From positions 492,368 through 556,367 of the forward strand of contig CAUYUJ010003014.1 in the NCBI GenBank assembly GCA_963575745.1: a DNA stretch of 64,000 bases. Direction: 5' to 3'. This DNA comes from Prorocentrum cordatum (lineage: Eukaryota; Sar; Dinophyceae; Prorocentrales; Prorocentraceae). This document shows positions 52,980-63,449 of the stretch, in pieces. The position numbers and the translations under genes were made by a program. The notes beneath the pieces were generated by a model. That model was not told the origin of the DNA, searched no databases, and worked only from the letters and a program-made list of their open reading frames with translations. Positions within the stretch are counted from its first letter, which is position 1. Every line of letters starts with the position of its first letter.

Positions 52980-53465
52980 CTGGGGGCTCTTGGGGCCACT
53001 CGGGGCCTCCTGGCACCTCCTAGTGCCTCCTGGGGTTTCCTTGGACCTCCTAGGGCCTCCTGGTGCATTCTGGGGCCTTCGTGGACTTTCTTTCCACGGC
53101 CTAGGGCTCCCCAGGGCCTCCTGAGATCCTCCTCGGACCTCCCAACGCCTGCTGAGACGTCCTGGGGCATCCTGGGACCCCAGGTTCCTTGGCCTTGTCT
53201 CCTCAGTGGTGTTGAAGATGCCTTCCTCGCATCCCCCAGGTATTGTCTCTGGACTGTTGTTGAAGAGGTCTTCCTCGGGTCCCCCAGGTTCCTTGGTCTT
53301 ACTTCCTTACTGCTTTTCAAGAAGGCTTCCTCGGGTTTGTTTGGCTCCCTGGTCATGAAGCTGCCCGACAATGCAAAACAATACCAAGCTTTGCCAAGCA
53401 ACTCAAAGCAACGCAATGCCAAGGCAGGCAGTGCAACGCCAAGCAATGTCAAGCACCGCCGCGTC
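52980..53465. repeat. GGGGCCTCCTGG and GCCAAGCAAT short repeats
   Basis: CTCCTGGGGCCTCCTGG-like words at 52985-53190, two related segments at 53190 and 53280 (CCCCAGGTTCCTTGGCCTTG and CCCCAGGTTCCTTGGTCTTA), and GCAATGCCAAGGCA-like words at 53365-53460. Confidence 0.75.
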
Positions 53466-54340
53466 GGAAGCGTTCCCCTAATTGGGGTCGCGACGGCTTC
53501 GTTGTCGTTGTAACATTCGCGTGCTTCGATGCTGGCAGTGTTGGCTCGCCCGCATGCTAGGAGAGATACTCTGGGCAACACGCGCAAAGTGATCATGAAG
53601 GAATTCGTGAGGACGCAAGGCTGGCGCTCGCGCTGGCGCTGGCGCTGGAGCTGAAGCTGGGCGCGGAGACGAATCTACAAGCCTCGTCAAAAATAAACAG
53701 AAGACTTCTGAATTGTGATTGTGCGGTCAGCGCTACTCCAATGCTGATGGATTCCTGATGATTCGGACGCGGCGTTGTCCAAAAACCGACCCCACCCTCT
53801 CAGCATTGAAGAACGCGCTTCCTGACAAGTGCCCGACAGCATCGTGCTCCAGGATTTCAACTTCCATCTCTGGATATGTTTGTCGAGGCTTGTAGGAACC
53901 CAACGAGATGGTCCTGCACTGCTCGGACAGTGCTCTGATCCCCGATGGGAGCCAGGGACAGCATGTACTCTGCAGACCCTGGATCCGCACATAGACGACA
54001 CTTCATGGGGAACGCGCCCTCTGCCCCAGACGGGGGGGCCAACGGCCCAGGCAGGGGCGGGCACCGCACGCATCGCTCCGGAAGCCTCGCCGAGGGCGTG
54101 GACCATCGGCGCCCCTGGACGCCTGCGGCGCTCTCCCCCCTGGCTCCCCGCCCCCTCGCCGGATCCGTCGACTACACGCAAGAAGGACCCTGGGCAAGAG
54201 CGACCGCGGGGGGGGGTGGGCCAGGCACGAGCGCGCAGGACGGCACTGCCGCCTCGCGCTCGGCGACAAAGGGGGACCCCGTGGGGCCCGCACCAGAGGT
54301 CACTCCGGCGAAAGGTCACTCTTTCGTCTCGCCGCTTCCT
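53466..54340. other. Unassigned sequence
   Basis: Open frames on both strands without a recognised domain. A CTGGCGCTGGCGCTGG run is at about 53627-53648. Confidence 0.5.
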
Positions 54341-54460
54341 CTCTTTTTTCTCAACGCGACTCCCTTCGCCTCGGAAATTCAGCGGGGGCACCAGCACTAC
54401 CGTGAAAACGACGCGGCGCGTTTCAAAATCGGAAACGAGGCCCTGACAACGGACAGCGGG
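54341..54460 (+). repeat. Dispersed element E, copy 2
   Basis: Homologous to 44582-44698 with about 10 differences; the 45-bp core is identical. The right-hand similarity ends soon after GGACAGCGGG in both copies. Confidence 0.7.
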
Positions 54461-54539
54461 CGCGGAGCGGCAGACTCGCCGCTTCCGATGCCTTCCGCCG
54501 GCGTCCGCGGGCGTGCCGCCGGCCTCCGCCCGCGGAGGC

Positions 54540-54716
54540 CTCCTCCTCCTCCTCCTCCTCCTCCTCCCTCCTCCTCCTCCTCCTCCTCCTCCTCCTCCTC
54601 CTCCTCCTCCTCCTCCTCCTCCCCCTCCCCCTCCTCCTCCTCCTCCTCCTCCTCCTCCTCCTCCTCCCCCTCCTCCTCCTCCTCCTCCCTCCTCCTCCTC
54701 CTCCTCCTCGTCCTCC
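54540..54716. repeat. TCC microsatellite flanked by GGCCTCCGC palindromic words
   Basis: TCC triplets with CCCTCC interruptions. CCGGCCTCCGCCCGCGGAGG lies before it and CCGGCGGAGGCCGG after it. Confidence 0.9.
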
Positions 54717-54934
54717 GATGACTTCCGCCGGCCTCCGCGGGCGTGCCGCGGGCCCCCGCCGGCGGAGGCCGGCCTCGTGCCGCTTCCGCGCCGCCCCGCC
54801 GCCGCCGCCCTGCCGCCGCCCTCCGCGAGGGGCAGCGGCGCCCTAAGAGCTCCCCGCGGCCCGCGAAGGGGGCGAGAGGCCCCGCCTGGAGCGCGCCGCG
54901 GGACCCAGACCCCCTCAAGTAATGGAAAAAATCA

Positions 54935-55017
54935 TGACGGGAGGTTTTTCCTACTTTTCGGCCTCCGGGGGCTCTCACCGGGCCTCGGGAGCGTCAAAAA
55001 ACGACTCAGGATGCAAA
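54935..55017 (+). repeat. Dispersed repeat D, copy 4
   Basis: GGAGGTTTTTCCTACTTTTC, GGCCTCCGGGGGCTCTCACC, GGGCCTCGGGAGCGTCAAAA and CGACTCAGGATGC. Confidence 0.75.
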
Positions 55018-55192
55018 GCCGGTCATGGGGAAAGGGTCGGGACCTCTGGGGGTCGACGTAATGAAAAAATCATTACATCGGGGGTCTGGGGAGCGGGCCG
55101 CAGAGGCGACGGCCTCGGCGAGGCCTCGGCGGAGAGCTCTGCCGCGCCCGGGCGAAGGCTCCTCAGGCGACCTCTGGCGCGGAGTGGCTGCC

Positions 55193-55372
55193 CCAGATTT
55201 CGTAAGAAAGGGAGGGGGGTCTCGTTTCGGGGGGGGGTCTCTTCCAGGCTATCTTGGAGGGCCTGGGGGGTCTGGGGACGATGTTTTGGAGGGTTCTCCC
55301 ACGGGGGAGGTCTGAAATGGCTTGTCTTGGAGGGTCCAGACCCCCTCCCTTTTATTACGAAATCTGGAGTAC
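55193..55372. mobile_element. MITE-like foldback element A, copy 2
   Basis: The left end CCAGATTTCGTAAGAAAGGG lacks the first GTACT of copy 1. The right end TTATTACGAAATCTGGAGTAC is complete. The interior shares GTCTCTTCCAGGCTATCTTG and GGAGGGTTCTCCCACGGGGG with 18407-18601. Confidence 0.85.
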
Positions 55373-56190
55373 CCCCTCGGCACCAGTGGCGCCGATCGCA
55401 AACCACACCTCGGCACGACGGCTGCCCCTCCCCCGCGACACGCCCGCGCCCCGCCCGCGACCCACCCGCGACCTCATCGCGACCCATCCGCAGCCCAGCC
55501 ACGATGAAAACTCGGTGCTTGCGGCGGGCTCGATGCGCGCTGTGTGCAAATCCAGCGCCTTCACATTTGCCTTCGAGCCTCGGAGACTGCCGACGACATC
55601 ACCGCCCCCTCACCCTTACCCGCAACTGCGGAAATTACAATGGGGGCTCGACCACAAGAAACCTTCCGCTAGAAACCAAACCCTTCGACCCCAGGACGTC
55701 CATTCATGTTCTGTATAGGGACGTAGGCTCTCCATCGTGGAACCATCGAAACCCAAGAAACCCAGGGCACCCTGGAGGCAAGCAGGGTGTGTCTTGGCAT
55801 GGGCTTCCACTGTATGGTGTCAGATCGCAAGCGACGGGTGACGACTGCTCCTCGCCCTCGGCCTCCGACCCGTCTGCAACGGCGCCGCGCCGCGCCGCGC
55901 GTCTCCTGCCGGATCTGGTGCTCCACGCGGAGCGGCAGCGCTGGGGCGCTGCTGCTGCGATGGGGGGCTCCGGAGGGGGGCGCAGGAAGGAGGGAGGGAG
56001 GGAGGACGGAGAAAGGTCCCTCGTCATAAATTCACACACGAAAAAATATATGTTGCGGGAAGTACCCCATTTGAAGGCAGCCGCTGGAGAATCCGCCGAC
56101 CCCTTGGGGTTCATCGGCGTGTGAGATCTTCCCCCTTGCAAACCCCTCCCCCAGGAGCCCGGTCCGGTCGATTTGGAGGGGGGGGGGTCT
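55373..56190. other. Unassigned sequence
   Basis: Includes GACCCACCCGCGACC-like words at 55435-55500 and a GGAGGGAGGGAGG run at 55990-56010. No gene recognised. Confidence 0.5.
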
Positions 56191-56194
56191 GTTC

Positions 56195-57010
56195 AAATTC
56201 CCCGGTTCCCCCAGTTCCCCCGGTTCCCCCAGTTCCCCCGGGGGGGTCACCCGCTCCCGAAAATCCTGCAGGGACTCCTCCGGTGGCCTCGAAATGGCCC
56301 CGGGACGCACCACGACGGCTCAACAGGACCTCCACGTGGCCTTCGGTGGCTCCAAGATGCCCCAATATGGGCTCAAGACAGCCCACGATGCCTCCAAGAC
56401 GCTCCAAGAGGCCCCGAAGGGGCGCTCCACGAAGGTCCAAAGCAGTGAAAATAATTGATTTTCCATTGGGGAACGTACATTTTTAGCATCGACGACTTTT
56501 CAGCCTGCACGGAGTTGCAGCCAGTCTAAGAGGCCCCCAAGGCCACCCCATGACGTCCCAAAAGGGCCCCAAAAGGCGCCCAAGACGGCCCAAAACGGCG
56601 CCAAGACGGCCCCAAAGGCCCCCGAATCGGCCCAAAAGAGACCCAAGACGGCTCTTAGAGGGGCCCAGCGGCGGAGCCCGAACCGAAAATCCGAGCCCTC
56701 CGCTCCCACCTGGCCCTGGGACACCCCACGAGCCGCCCAAAAGGTCCCAAGGGACCCCCAAAAGACCACCAAAAAGCGCCCGAGAGGCCCAAAAGAGGCC
56801 CCAAGACGTCCCAAAACGGCTAAATCCGCTACCTTCTTGTGGGTCTCCAGACGTGTGAAATAGTTCCCCCCCCATAACCCCCCCAGGGACTTCAAACCGG
56901 AGATTTGACCCCCCCGGGCCCGGCACGAGCGCATCACGGGACTTTTCCGGGGTCAAGAGGGCCTAAACACGGGCCAAGAAGGCCCCAAGAAGCCTCCAAG
57001 ACGGCCCACG
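56195..57010. repeat. GTTCCCCCA repeats and CAAGACGGCCC repeats
   Basis: GGTTCCCCCAGTTCCCCCGG words occupy 56200-56245. From 56290 to 57010 runs the degenerate CAAGACGGCCCCAAGAGGCC family, broken by more unique patches such as 56440-56520 and 56820-56935. Confidence 0.85.
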
Positions 57011-57359
57011 AAAGCTCCGAGACGCCAAACGACCTCTGCGACTTCAATAATCTTCTCTTGCACGCGCCGCTCCTGTCGCCTTTTGATGATTCCCCACCTG
57101 TTGCTGCTGCAAATGTTTCGTGTCCGAGACCGCTCCTCCGCACGCCGCGCACGTCACGTCGCACCTCGTTCTCTCGCCGCTCCGCGCATTTCCGACAGAA
57201 CCTCTCCCCCGATGAATTGTGCTTCTTCTGTGCACCCGACATTTCCGCCTGCTCTTTCAACAGCGTCAGACATGTCTTGCTCGAACGCATTTAAGGGGTC
57301 GGCGGATGTGGCGTAAGCCTGAAGAATCTTTAATCGCTCCAAAACGCCATTCCTCCGAA
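57011..57359. other. Unassigned sequence with a direct repeat
   Basis: GAATCTTTAATCGCTCCAAA followed by ACGCCATTCCT lies at 57327-57357 and recurs identically at 57684-57714. Nothing else is recognised. Confidence 0.65.
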
Positions 57360-57715
57360 AAGTCCCCAAGAAGCCTCCAAAAGGCCCCAAAGAAGCCCCC
57401 CAAAGGCCACATAGCGACTGGAGTGTAATATTATTTCCCCCCCTGGACGAACTGCGGCGCAGCGCCAGCCAGGTGGAAGTTGGTCACGGCGGCGCCCATG
57501 ATTAGAGCCAGCGCTGGAAGGGAAGATGGGGAGGGAGTCAAAAAAGGGGGGAAGAGGCCAGAAGAAGTCCCCAAGAGGCCCAAAGAAGCTCCCAAGAGGC
57601 CTCCAGGAGGCCCCCAAGAGGCTCCCAGAAGGCCCCGCGACGTGACTGTACGTGCTCTGGACGTGCACCCCGCGAAGCGAGAGGAATCTTTAATCGCTCC
57701 AAAACGCCATTCCTG
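57360..57715. repeat. CAAGACGGCCC repeats and second copy of the 31-bp direct repeat
   Basis: Words like CCCCCAAGAGGCTCCCAGAA at 57365-57405 and 57560-57640. The 31-bp repeat closes the interval at 57684-57714. Confidence 0.75.
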
Positions 57716-57899
57716 GGACTTGCACACAGCGAATCAACGTGGCTGTTGCGTGCTGACAGTCATCGTTCGTGCCAGAACACCATTCCTGAAATTTCAACAC
57801 ACCAAATCGTTGAGACGGTTGCGTCCTGACAATACAAAATCGCGCTGGAGCACCATTTCTGGGGCATCAGCCATACGAGTCCTTCAACATGTTGAGAAC

Positions 57900-59160
57900 T
57901 TTCAATACGAATGCACGCGTCGCTAAGGTGAGAACCACTCCATACGTGAAACGACTGCGTACCTCTGAAACGAATGCGCGCGGCGCTAAGTCGAGAGCCA
58001 CATTTTGAAAAGAAAAAGCCCTCCATCCTTGAAACTGCTGCAAATAATAAGTGAAATCTGCGCGGCGCTAAATCGATTGCCACATGTTGAAAACGGGCCG
58101 CCCTCCATCTTTCAAATGCTGAAACATTCAAGCTTCAGAATTATAAATGGTGAGAAATCTCAAACAAAACGCCCGACCCGCCCTTCCGACACGCCTGGGG
58201 GTGCGACAGGGAAGAGTTATCTATAAAGCACAAGAACGGAGAAGGAGGAGAAAGAACCAGAGGGGAGGAGGAGGAGGAGGAGGAGAAGGGAGGGGGAAAC
58301 GGACGAGGGGGGGAAACGGACGCCGCAGAAGGAGGAGAAGGAGGACACACCCAAGATGCATCAACGATGCTGCAACACACCCTCCCGTCGCAGGTCCCCT
58401 CCTCGGAAGGCCCCGCCTGCATGCTGTTCCGGCGCGGGAGACGCCCCCCTGGGCAGGCGAACGCCCTGAGGGCGTTCGCCCCATTCAGGCGAGAGCCCGT
58501 TTGGTAAAGGATCCACCTCCCTTCCCTCTACCCACAGGCGTGTCAGACCTGGGGTTGCAACGTTCGACGAAATGTCCAGCGACCATTCTGTTCTCAGAAG
58601 GGGATATGCCCTCCATCCGAGTGGGCGATGCACCAGGTCGAAGATCTTGTCTCAAAGCCAGAGGATGTCTCAAGCGAGAGACCTGTCTTGCAATCACAAA
58701 GACCCACTCCACGCTTCTAGCTACAAACCATACAAAGGGTACGGCTGGAACGTTCAAGGAGATGTCTAGCAGGTGCTCCATGTTCTGCAAAGGATGTGAC
58801 CTCCGTCCATGCAAGCGTTGCACGCTATCAAAGTTCTTGTCGTAAAATCTGGAAATGCCCCGAGCCAAGGTCGAGCCGACCTCCAGCTGTCTAGCGGCTG
58901 CACAATTCTAAACGTCGGGCCACCGAGTTTTTACAAGGCTCCAGCGGGAGCCCCGTTTGAAAAAGGAATAGCCTTCCATCCGTGTAAATGTTGAGTTCTC
59001 GTCAGCCGAATGCGCGGCGCCAACACGAGAGTCCCAGATTGAAGACAAACCGCCCTCCATCCGTGCACCTGGTGGAATTCAAAAATCACCTTTGCTCCAT
59101 CCGTAAATCGAATGGAATTTCCAGCTTCGAGCTCGACAGGCGAAACGCCCGCCCCGCGGT
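57900..59160. repeat. Degenerate repeats around CCCTCCATCCGTG and GCGCGGCGCTAA
   Basis: ACGAATGCGCGCGGCGCTAA (57970), ATCTGCGCGGCGCTAAATCG (58055) and CGAATGCGCGGCGCCAACAC (59007) are each followed by a CACATTTTGAAAA- or ATTGAAGACAAA-like word and GCCCTCCATCC. Further CCATCCGTG-type words appear near 58610, 58812, 58978, 59060 and 59098. The spacing suggests an old, strongly decayed tandem array of about 75-100 bp, interrupted at 58240-58350 by a GGA tract. Confidence 0.6.
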
Positions 59161-60065
59161 AACGACACATCTGATTGCGCTGAAAGGAGCTATCGGTAAG
59201 GGTCAAGGACGAGGGGTGAAGGAAAGAGGAGGAAGACGAGAAGAACGACGCTGGATGAGGAGGAGGAGCAGCAGCAGCAGCAGCTGGATAAGCAAAGCAG
59301 AACGAGGAGGACATATGGAAGGAGGAAGGAGAGTGGGGAGGAAGGGAAGGAGGAGAGAGGAGCGAGGCCAAAGGGGCGAGGGCGAAGGGAAGGTGGGAGT
59401 AGAGGATGGTGGGGAGGGACGAGGAGGAGGAGGAGGAGGAGGAGGACCAGGACCAGTGTGAATCCAAGACTCGCCAACGATGTTGCAACGAACCCTCCCT
59501 CCAAGATCCCTCTCCATGGGCCCCTGCAACAATTTCTAGGCCTGCAATGCATACTCTGGGCCATCATATGTGTCCGTGCTTTCTGTTCTGGAATTAGTGC
59601 TTGTGCGCGAAGAAACTCGTCGATCCTACTGCGCTCGCCCTCCCTGCAGCAACCGCCCTGCGCTCCGTCTCAAGCAATATTCCAGAAGGGGGAAGATCCA
59701 TGATGGAGCTGTTCGTCTGGGCATGCTTGACCATATCTGGGCTCCGGGAACCCTTGAAGGAAGAGGAAGAGAAGGAGGAGGATTCGGATTCGGATTCGGA
59801 ACGACTGCAAAGCAATATAGGAGGAGGAGGAGGAGGAGGAGGAGGAGGAGGAGGAGGAGGAGGAGGAGGAGGAGGGGAGGGAGGGAGGGAGGGAGAGAGG
59901 GAGGGAGGCAGGGAGGGAGGGAGGGAGAGGGAGGGAGGGAGGAGGGAGAGACGGAGAGAGGGAGGAGAGGGAAGGAGGAGGAGGAGGAGGAGCAGGAGGA
60001 GGAGGAGGAGGAGGAAGAACAGGAAGAAAAGAAGGAGGAGGAGGAGGAGGAGAGGAGGAGGATGA
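59161..60065. repeat. GGA/GGGA purine tracts with unique spacers
   Basis: GGAGGA words at 59220-59455 and an almost perfect GGA run with GGGA quadruplets at 59820-60065. The segment 59456-59760 is unique, with no recognised gene. Confidence 0.85.
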
Positions 60066-60137
60066 TGTCTGTTGGCCTCGACGCCATCACCTCTAGATTA
60101 ATCGCACCAGCAGTGAGGGACCTGCTGGGGACTCTGC

Positions 60138-61694
60138 TCACGCGTGATCCGAGGCCTCGTTGAACTTGGACGCGATGGCCGACGGGGAACACCTCTGACA
60201 AAGAACGGAAGGACATACAGTGCAATGCAGAAGCCCATAATCGGGACAGCTGCCGTCAGCATCGCTTGTGAGCCCAATCTTGCATCCCACGCAGTGCCAT
60301 CCAGCCTGCTCCGGACCAGCGCAGAAATTGCTGAAGCGGACGCGCGGACACTGGCGAGCACGGAACAGGAGGCGGCTCGACGACAGGGTGAACTCCTCCA
60401 GCATGTGCGGGACGGCGTCCCTCCTCCTCCTCCTCCTCCTCCTGCTCCTCCTCTTCCTCCTCCTCCTCCTCCTCCTCCTCCTCCTCCTCCTCCTCCTCCT
60501 CCTCCTCCTCCTGCTCTCCTCCTCCTCCTCCTACTCCGTCCTCCCCTCCTCCTCCTCCTCCTCCTCCTCCTCCTCCTCCTCCTCCTCCTCCTCCTCCTCT
60601 CCTCCTCCTCCTCCTCCTCCTCCTCCTCCTCCTCCTTCGTCCTCCTCCTCCTCCTCCTCCTCCTCCTCCTCCTCCTCCTCCTCCTCCTCCTCCTCCTCCT
60701 CCTCCTCCTCCTCCTCCTCCTCCTCCTCCTCCTCCTCCTCCGCCACGTCCTTCCTCCCCTGCGGCCGCAGGGGCGCACCACCCTCAGCATACTCCAACCC
60801 GGGGGGGCGACCCCGACCTCGGGCCTCTCGGCCAGCGCCGCCTCCGAGCCAGCAGCAGCAGCCCCCTCGCCCAGGGAGTCCTTCGGCCCGCCGCTGCTGC
60901 CGAAGCACGCCTCGACGCCTGCCACGTCGGGGTTGAACTCCGCCTATGCATCTTGGCCCGAGTCGTGGGTCTTCCGATCCACGTCCGCGGCCGCGAGCTG
61001 AGGTGCCAGGCGCGAGCACGCCAGGAACCCCTCGCGGAAGGCGCCCGCGAGGTTCTCGGCGGGCAGCTGCCACACCTCCGGCGCAAACGCCTGGAGGCGC
61101 ACCACGCACGCCTCAGCATCGGCGGAACGAGGAAGCCCAAGTTCCTGAAGGAAGATGCCAACGTCCCTTGACGACTGCACCTCAGCCTGCTTCAGCGCAT
61201 CCTCGGGCTCCTTTCTCTGGTCCGTCGCGCACGGGGACTCGTCGCAGGCCACGCTCCCCTCGCCGCTCGAGAACCTGGCCTTGAGCTCCGCCTCCAGCTG
61301 GGCCACTCGGCGCGCAGAGGCAGGCGAGGGCCGCCGCAGGGCTGCCGCACCAGGGGGCGGGGCATGCCTGCACCAGTTGCCCAACAGCCTGGCCCTCCAC
61401 GCACCCCCAGCGTCGGCCCCAGCAAGGTCCGCAGCCCAGTCGGCGTTGGCCTGGGACGCCCCGTGGCCCTTCGAGGGCGTCCGTGAGCTCCCAGTGCGCC
61501 GCCGGGAAGCCCGGGAGGCCCGGCCGCGCGCCACAAGCGCCGCGCTCCGGGCGAGGCCGCGCTCTGCACGCTTCTGCCTCCGGAGTGCACGGGCGGAGAA
61601 GCGCGACCGGCTCGAAGGCCATGGCGCGCCCGGAAGGTGCGTGAATGCCGCTGGCCGCGCGACCGCGCGCGGAGGGTGCCCGTGAGCTGGCTCG
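60138..61694 (-). pseudogene. Spliced-leader-bearing retrocopy of an unknown gene, broken
   Basis: The - strand sequence starts directly after the complete spliced leader. A 72-nt leader is followed by ATG at 61622 in good context (CGCGCCATGG), opening MAFEPVALLRPCTPEAEACR and HWELTDALEG. A frame change near 61460 leads to a coiled-coil-like segment (RRVAQLEAELKARFSSGEGS) and EPEDALKQAEVQSSRDVGIF, AFAPEVWQLPAENLAGAFRE, LACSRLAPQLAAADVDRKTH. After a TAG near 60944 it continues in the same frame as FNPDVAGVEACFGSSGGPKD. A TCC tract then intervenes (60415-60742). Beyond it, a frame from 60404 has a Cys-rich motif C38-x2-C41-x11-C53-x7-C61-x2-C64-x4-C69-x2-C72 (HCVGCKIGLTSDADGSCPDY), a probable zinc-binding domain, with its stop at 60138. 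No parent gene is recognised. Joining the Cys-rich part to the same gene is inference. Confidence 0.6.
60415..60742. repeat. TCC microsatellite inside the retrocopy
   Basis: About 105 TCC triplets with sparse CTG, TTC and CTC interruptions. The poly-Arg/Glu (-) and poly-Ser/Leu/Pro (+) frames are by-products. Confidence 0.95.
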
Positions 61695-61716
61695 CTTGAG
61701 CCAAAATGGCTACGGA
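61695..61716 (-). other. Genomic relict of the dinoflagellate spliced leader, complete 22 nt
   Basis: On the - strand TCCGTAGCCATTTTGGCTCA plus AG matches all 22 positions of the conserved dinoflagellate leader, including an allowed first base (T). It is not followed by GT and an SL-RNA body, so it is not an SL RNA gene. It marks the 5' end of a reinserted trans-spliced mRNA. Confidence 0.95.
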
Positions 61717-62162
61717 GGAGGAGGAATAAGCACAGGAAGAAGAAGAAGAAGAAGAAGAGGAGGATCAAGGATCCAGGGTACTGGACAGTTGCAGTTCTTA
61801 TTGGGCCTCCAGGGGCCTGCGTGCCAGAGGCTCCTGGAGGCTTGCAGGTACCTCCAAGGACATCCAGGAACCTCCAGAGGCCCCCAGAGACCTTCGGATA
61901 CCTCTGGAGAAAAGAAAGAGGGAAGAGGGGAAGAGGGTCCGGGTTGATGGAGGGACAGACGAGGAAGGAGGGAAGAGAGGGAGCAGCGAGGGAGAGAGGA
62001 ATGAGGAAAAGAGCCAAAGGAGAGAGTGGATGGGCAGGGATGGAAGGAGGGGGGCTCGCCCTCCACCTCCACCTCCACCTCCATCTGCACCTCCACCTCC
62101 TCATCCTCCTCCTCCTCCTCCTCCTCCTCATCATCATCATCATCACCACCACCACCATCACC

Positions 62163-62205
<43 letters not shown>

Positions 62206-62235
62206 TCATCATCATCAGCAGCATCATCATCATAA
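61717..62235. other. Segment between the two divergent leader relicts, with triplet tracts
   Basis: GGA/AGA triplets at 61716-61765, GGAGGGA words at 61915-62050, then CTCCAC, TCC, CAC and CAT triplets at 62060-62230. The piece 61780-61905 (CCAGGAACCTCCAGAGGCCC) is composed of short CCTCCAG words. No gene. Confidence 0.7.
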
Positions 62236-62257
62236 TCCGTGGCCATTCTGGCTCAAG
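62236..62257 (+). other. Genomic relict of the spliced leader, two mismatches
   Basis: TCCGTGGCCATTCTGGCTCA plus AG differs from the leader by A to G at position 6 and T to C at position 13. It lies 129 nt before the ATG of a retroelement ORF1-like sequence. The mismatches indicate an older insertion than the - strand relict, or ordinary mutation. Confidence 0.85.
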
Positions 62258-62386
62258 GTGATGGGTTCCCAAGCGGAACAAACGGATACAAGCTAGTCCG
62301 CGGCAGCTTTCATCTTTCGGTCCGTCCGCCCTGGCCAGAGCCAAGCGCTGGTCCGCCCCAGTGCGAGGCATCCCTCACAGAATCTC

Positions 62387-63390
62387 ATGGTGGCGTGGCA
62401 GCAGAGCAGGAAGCAGTGGGCCTGGGCTCGCTGCGCGCAGTGCAGCAACTGGGCGTACGACTGGAAGATCGTGCAGCATTCTGGGTGCTGCAGGAAGTGC
62501 GATGCCCCGATCGAGCGTGGAAGTTAATCGGGGACAGCAGGACGCCACCTTGGGCGAAAGGCAAGTCCTACGTCGAGGCAGTCTGTGGCCAGCTCGAGGT
62601 GGCAATTGCAGAGCTGGGGTGGAGGCGCAGCTGGAGCAGCTCTAGTCCAGCATCGCCGTCAAGAACGCCCCCTAAGCAGAAGGAAGTACCGAAGTCGACC
62701 GTATTGCGTCAGGCGGTCAACAAGATCAGTCGCGCCCAGGGTAAGCTCGACGGCATCGCGAAGAGGTGGAATGAGGCGCAGAAGCTCGTACAGAGGCACC
62801 AGGGGCAGATGGACCAGGCGGCGGTGGAGGCCCACGAGGTCCAGGTGGAGCACACGCCGCCCCTCCAGGACTACACGCACGAACGCGGGCAGGAAGGCGA
62901 GAACGCTGCAGAGGAGCACACCCTCGAGGTCTTAGTACGACCCCTCGCTCTTCGACGACATCGACGACCTCGGGCAGGAGCAGGAGCAGAAGCTCGCCAA
63001 GTTCCCGCGACGACGCCAGGGCCATGCAGGAGCTGTTTCGGAGATGCAGGAGATGGTGGAGGAGGCCAAGGCCCTTAGGAGGGTCGATGCTGAGAAGAGG
63101 CGCAAGGTTGGCGAGGAGGGCCAGCCCGCGCCGTCGCCGACCGAACCTGACGGCCCTCCCCCGGTCGAGGCCGCTCCGCTTGAAGAAGTGCTCAGCCCCG
63201 AGGAGCAGCGGGCGAGGAAGAACAACATCAGCAAGCGTCTCCGCGAGGCGACCGGCAAGGCCAAGTCCGCGGGCGAGGGCAGGGCAAGAACGTTGGCGGC
63301 AGCCAGCCCAAAACCCCGGCGGGTGCTGGGGCTACTGGCGCTGGTGGGCCTACTGCTGAGCGCCTTTGGCATCCCTTCCCTGGCCATCCA
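62387..63390 (+). pseudogene. ORF1-like protein of a second non-LTR element
   Basis: From ATG at 62387: a Trp-rich zinc-ribbon-like motif with C16-x2-C19 and C35-x2-C38 (WARCAQCSNWAYDWKIVQHS, then GCCRKCDAP), stop TAA at 62525-62527. In the next frame follow PPWAKGKSYVEAV and a long charged helix, LRQAVNKISRAQGKLDGIAK and RWNEAQKLVQRHQGQMDQAA (about 62700-62860). A third frame from 62940 reads LFDDIDDLGQEQEQKLAKFP, MQEMVEEAKALRRVDAEKRR and KRLREATGKAKSAGEGRART. Zinc ribbon plus coiled coil is the layout of ORF1-type RNA-binding proteins in dinoflagellate retroelements. Two frame changes and a stop show decay. It lies between the leader relict and an endonuclease domain. Confidence 0.65.
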
Positions 63391-63449
63391 GGGTCAGGAC
63401 TCTCGGAAGAGGCACCACACAACTATCTGTTTCACAATAACATTACTAC

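Noticed and set aside
60144-61001. Poly-Leu/Ser + strand frame, superficially like membrane segments
   Set aside because: Made by about 105 TCC triplets; the - strand carries the plausible retrocopy.
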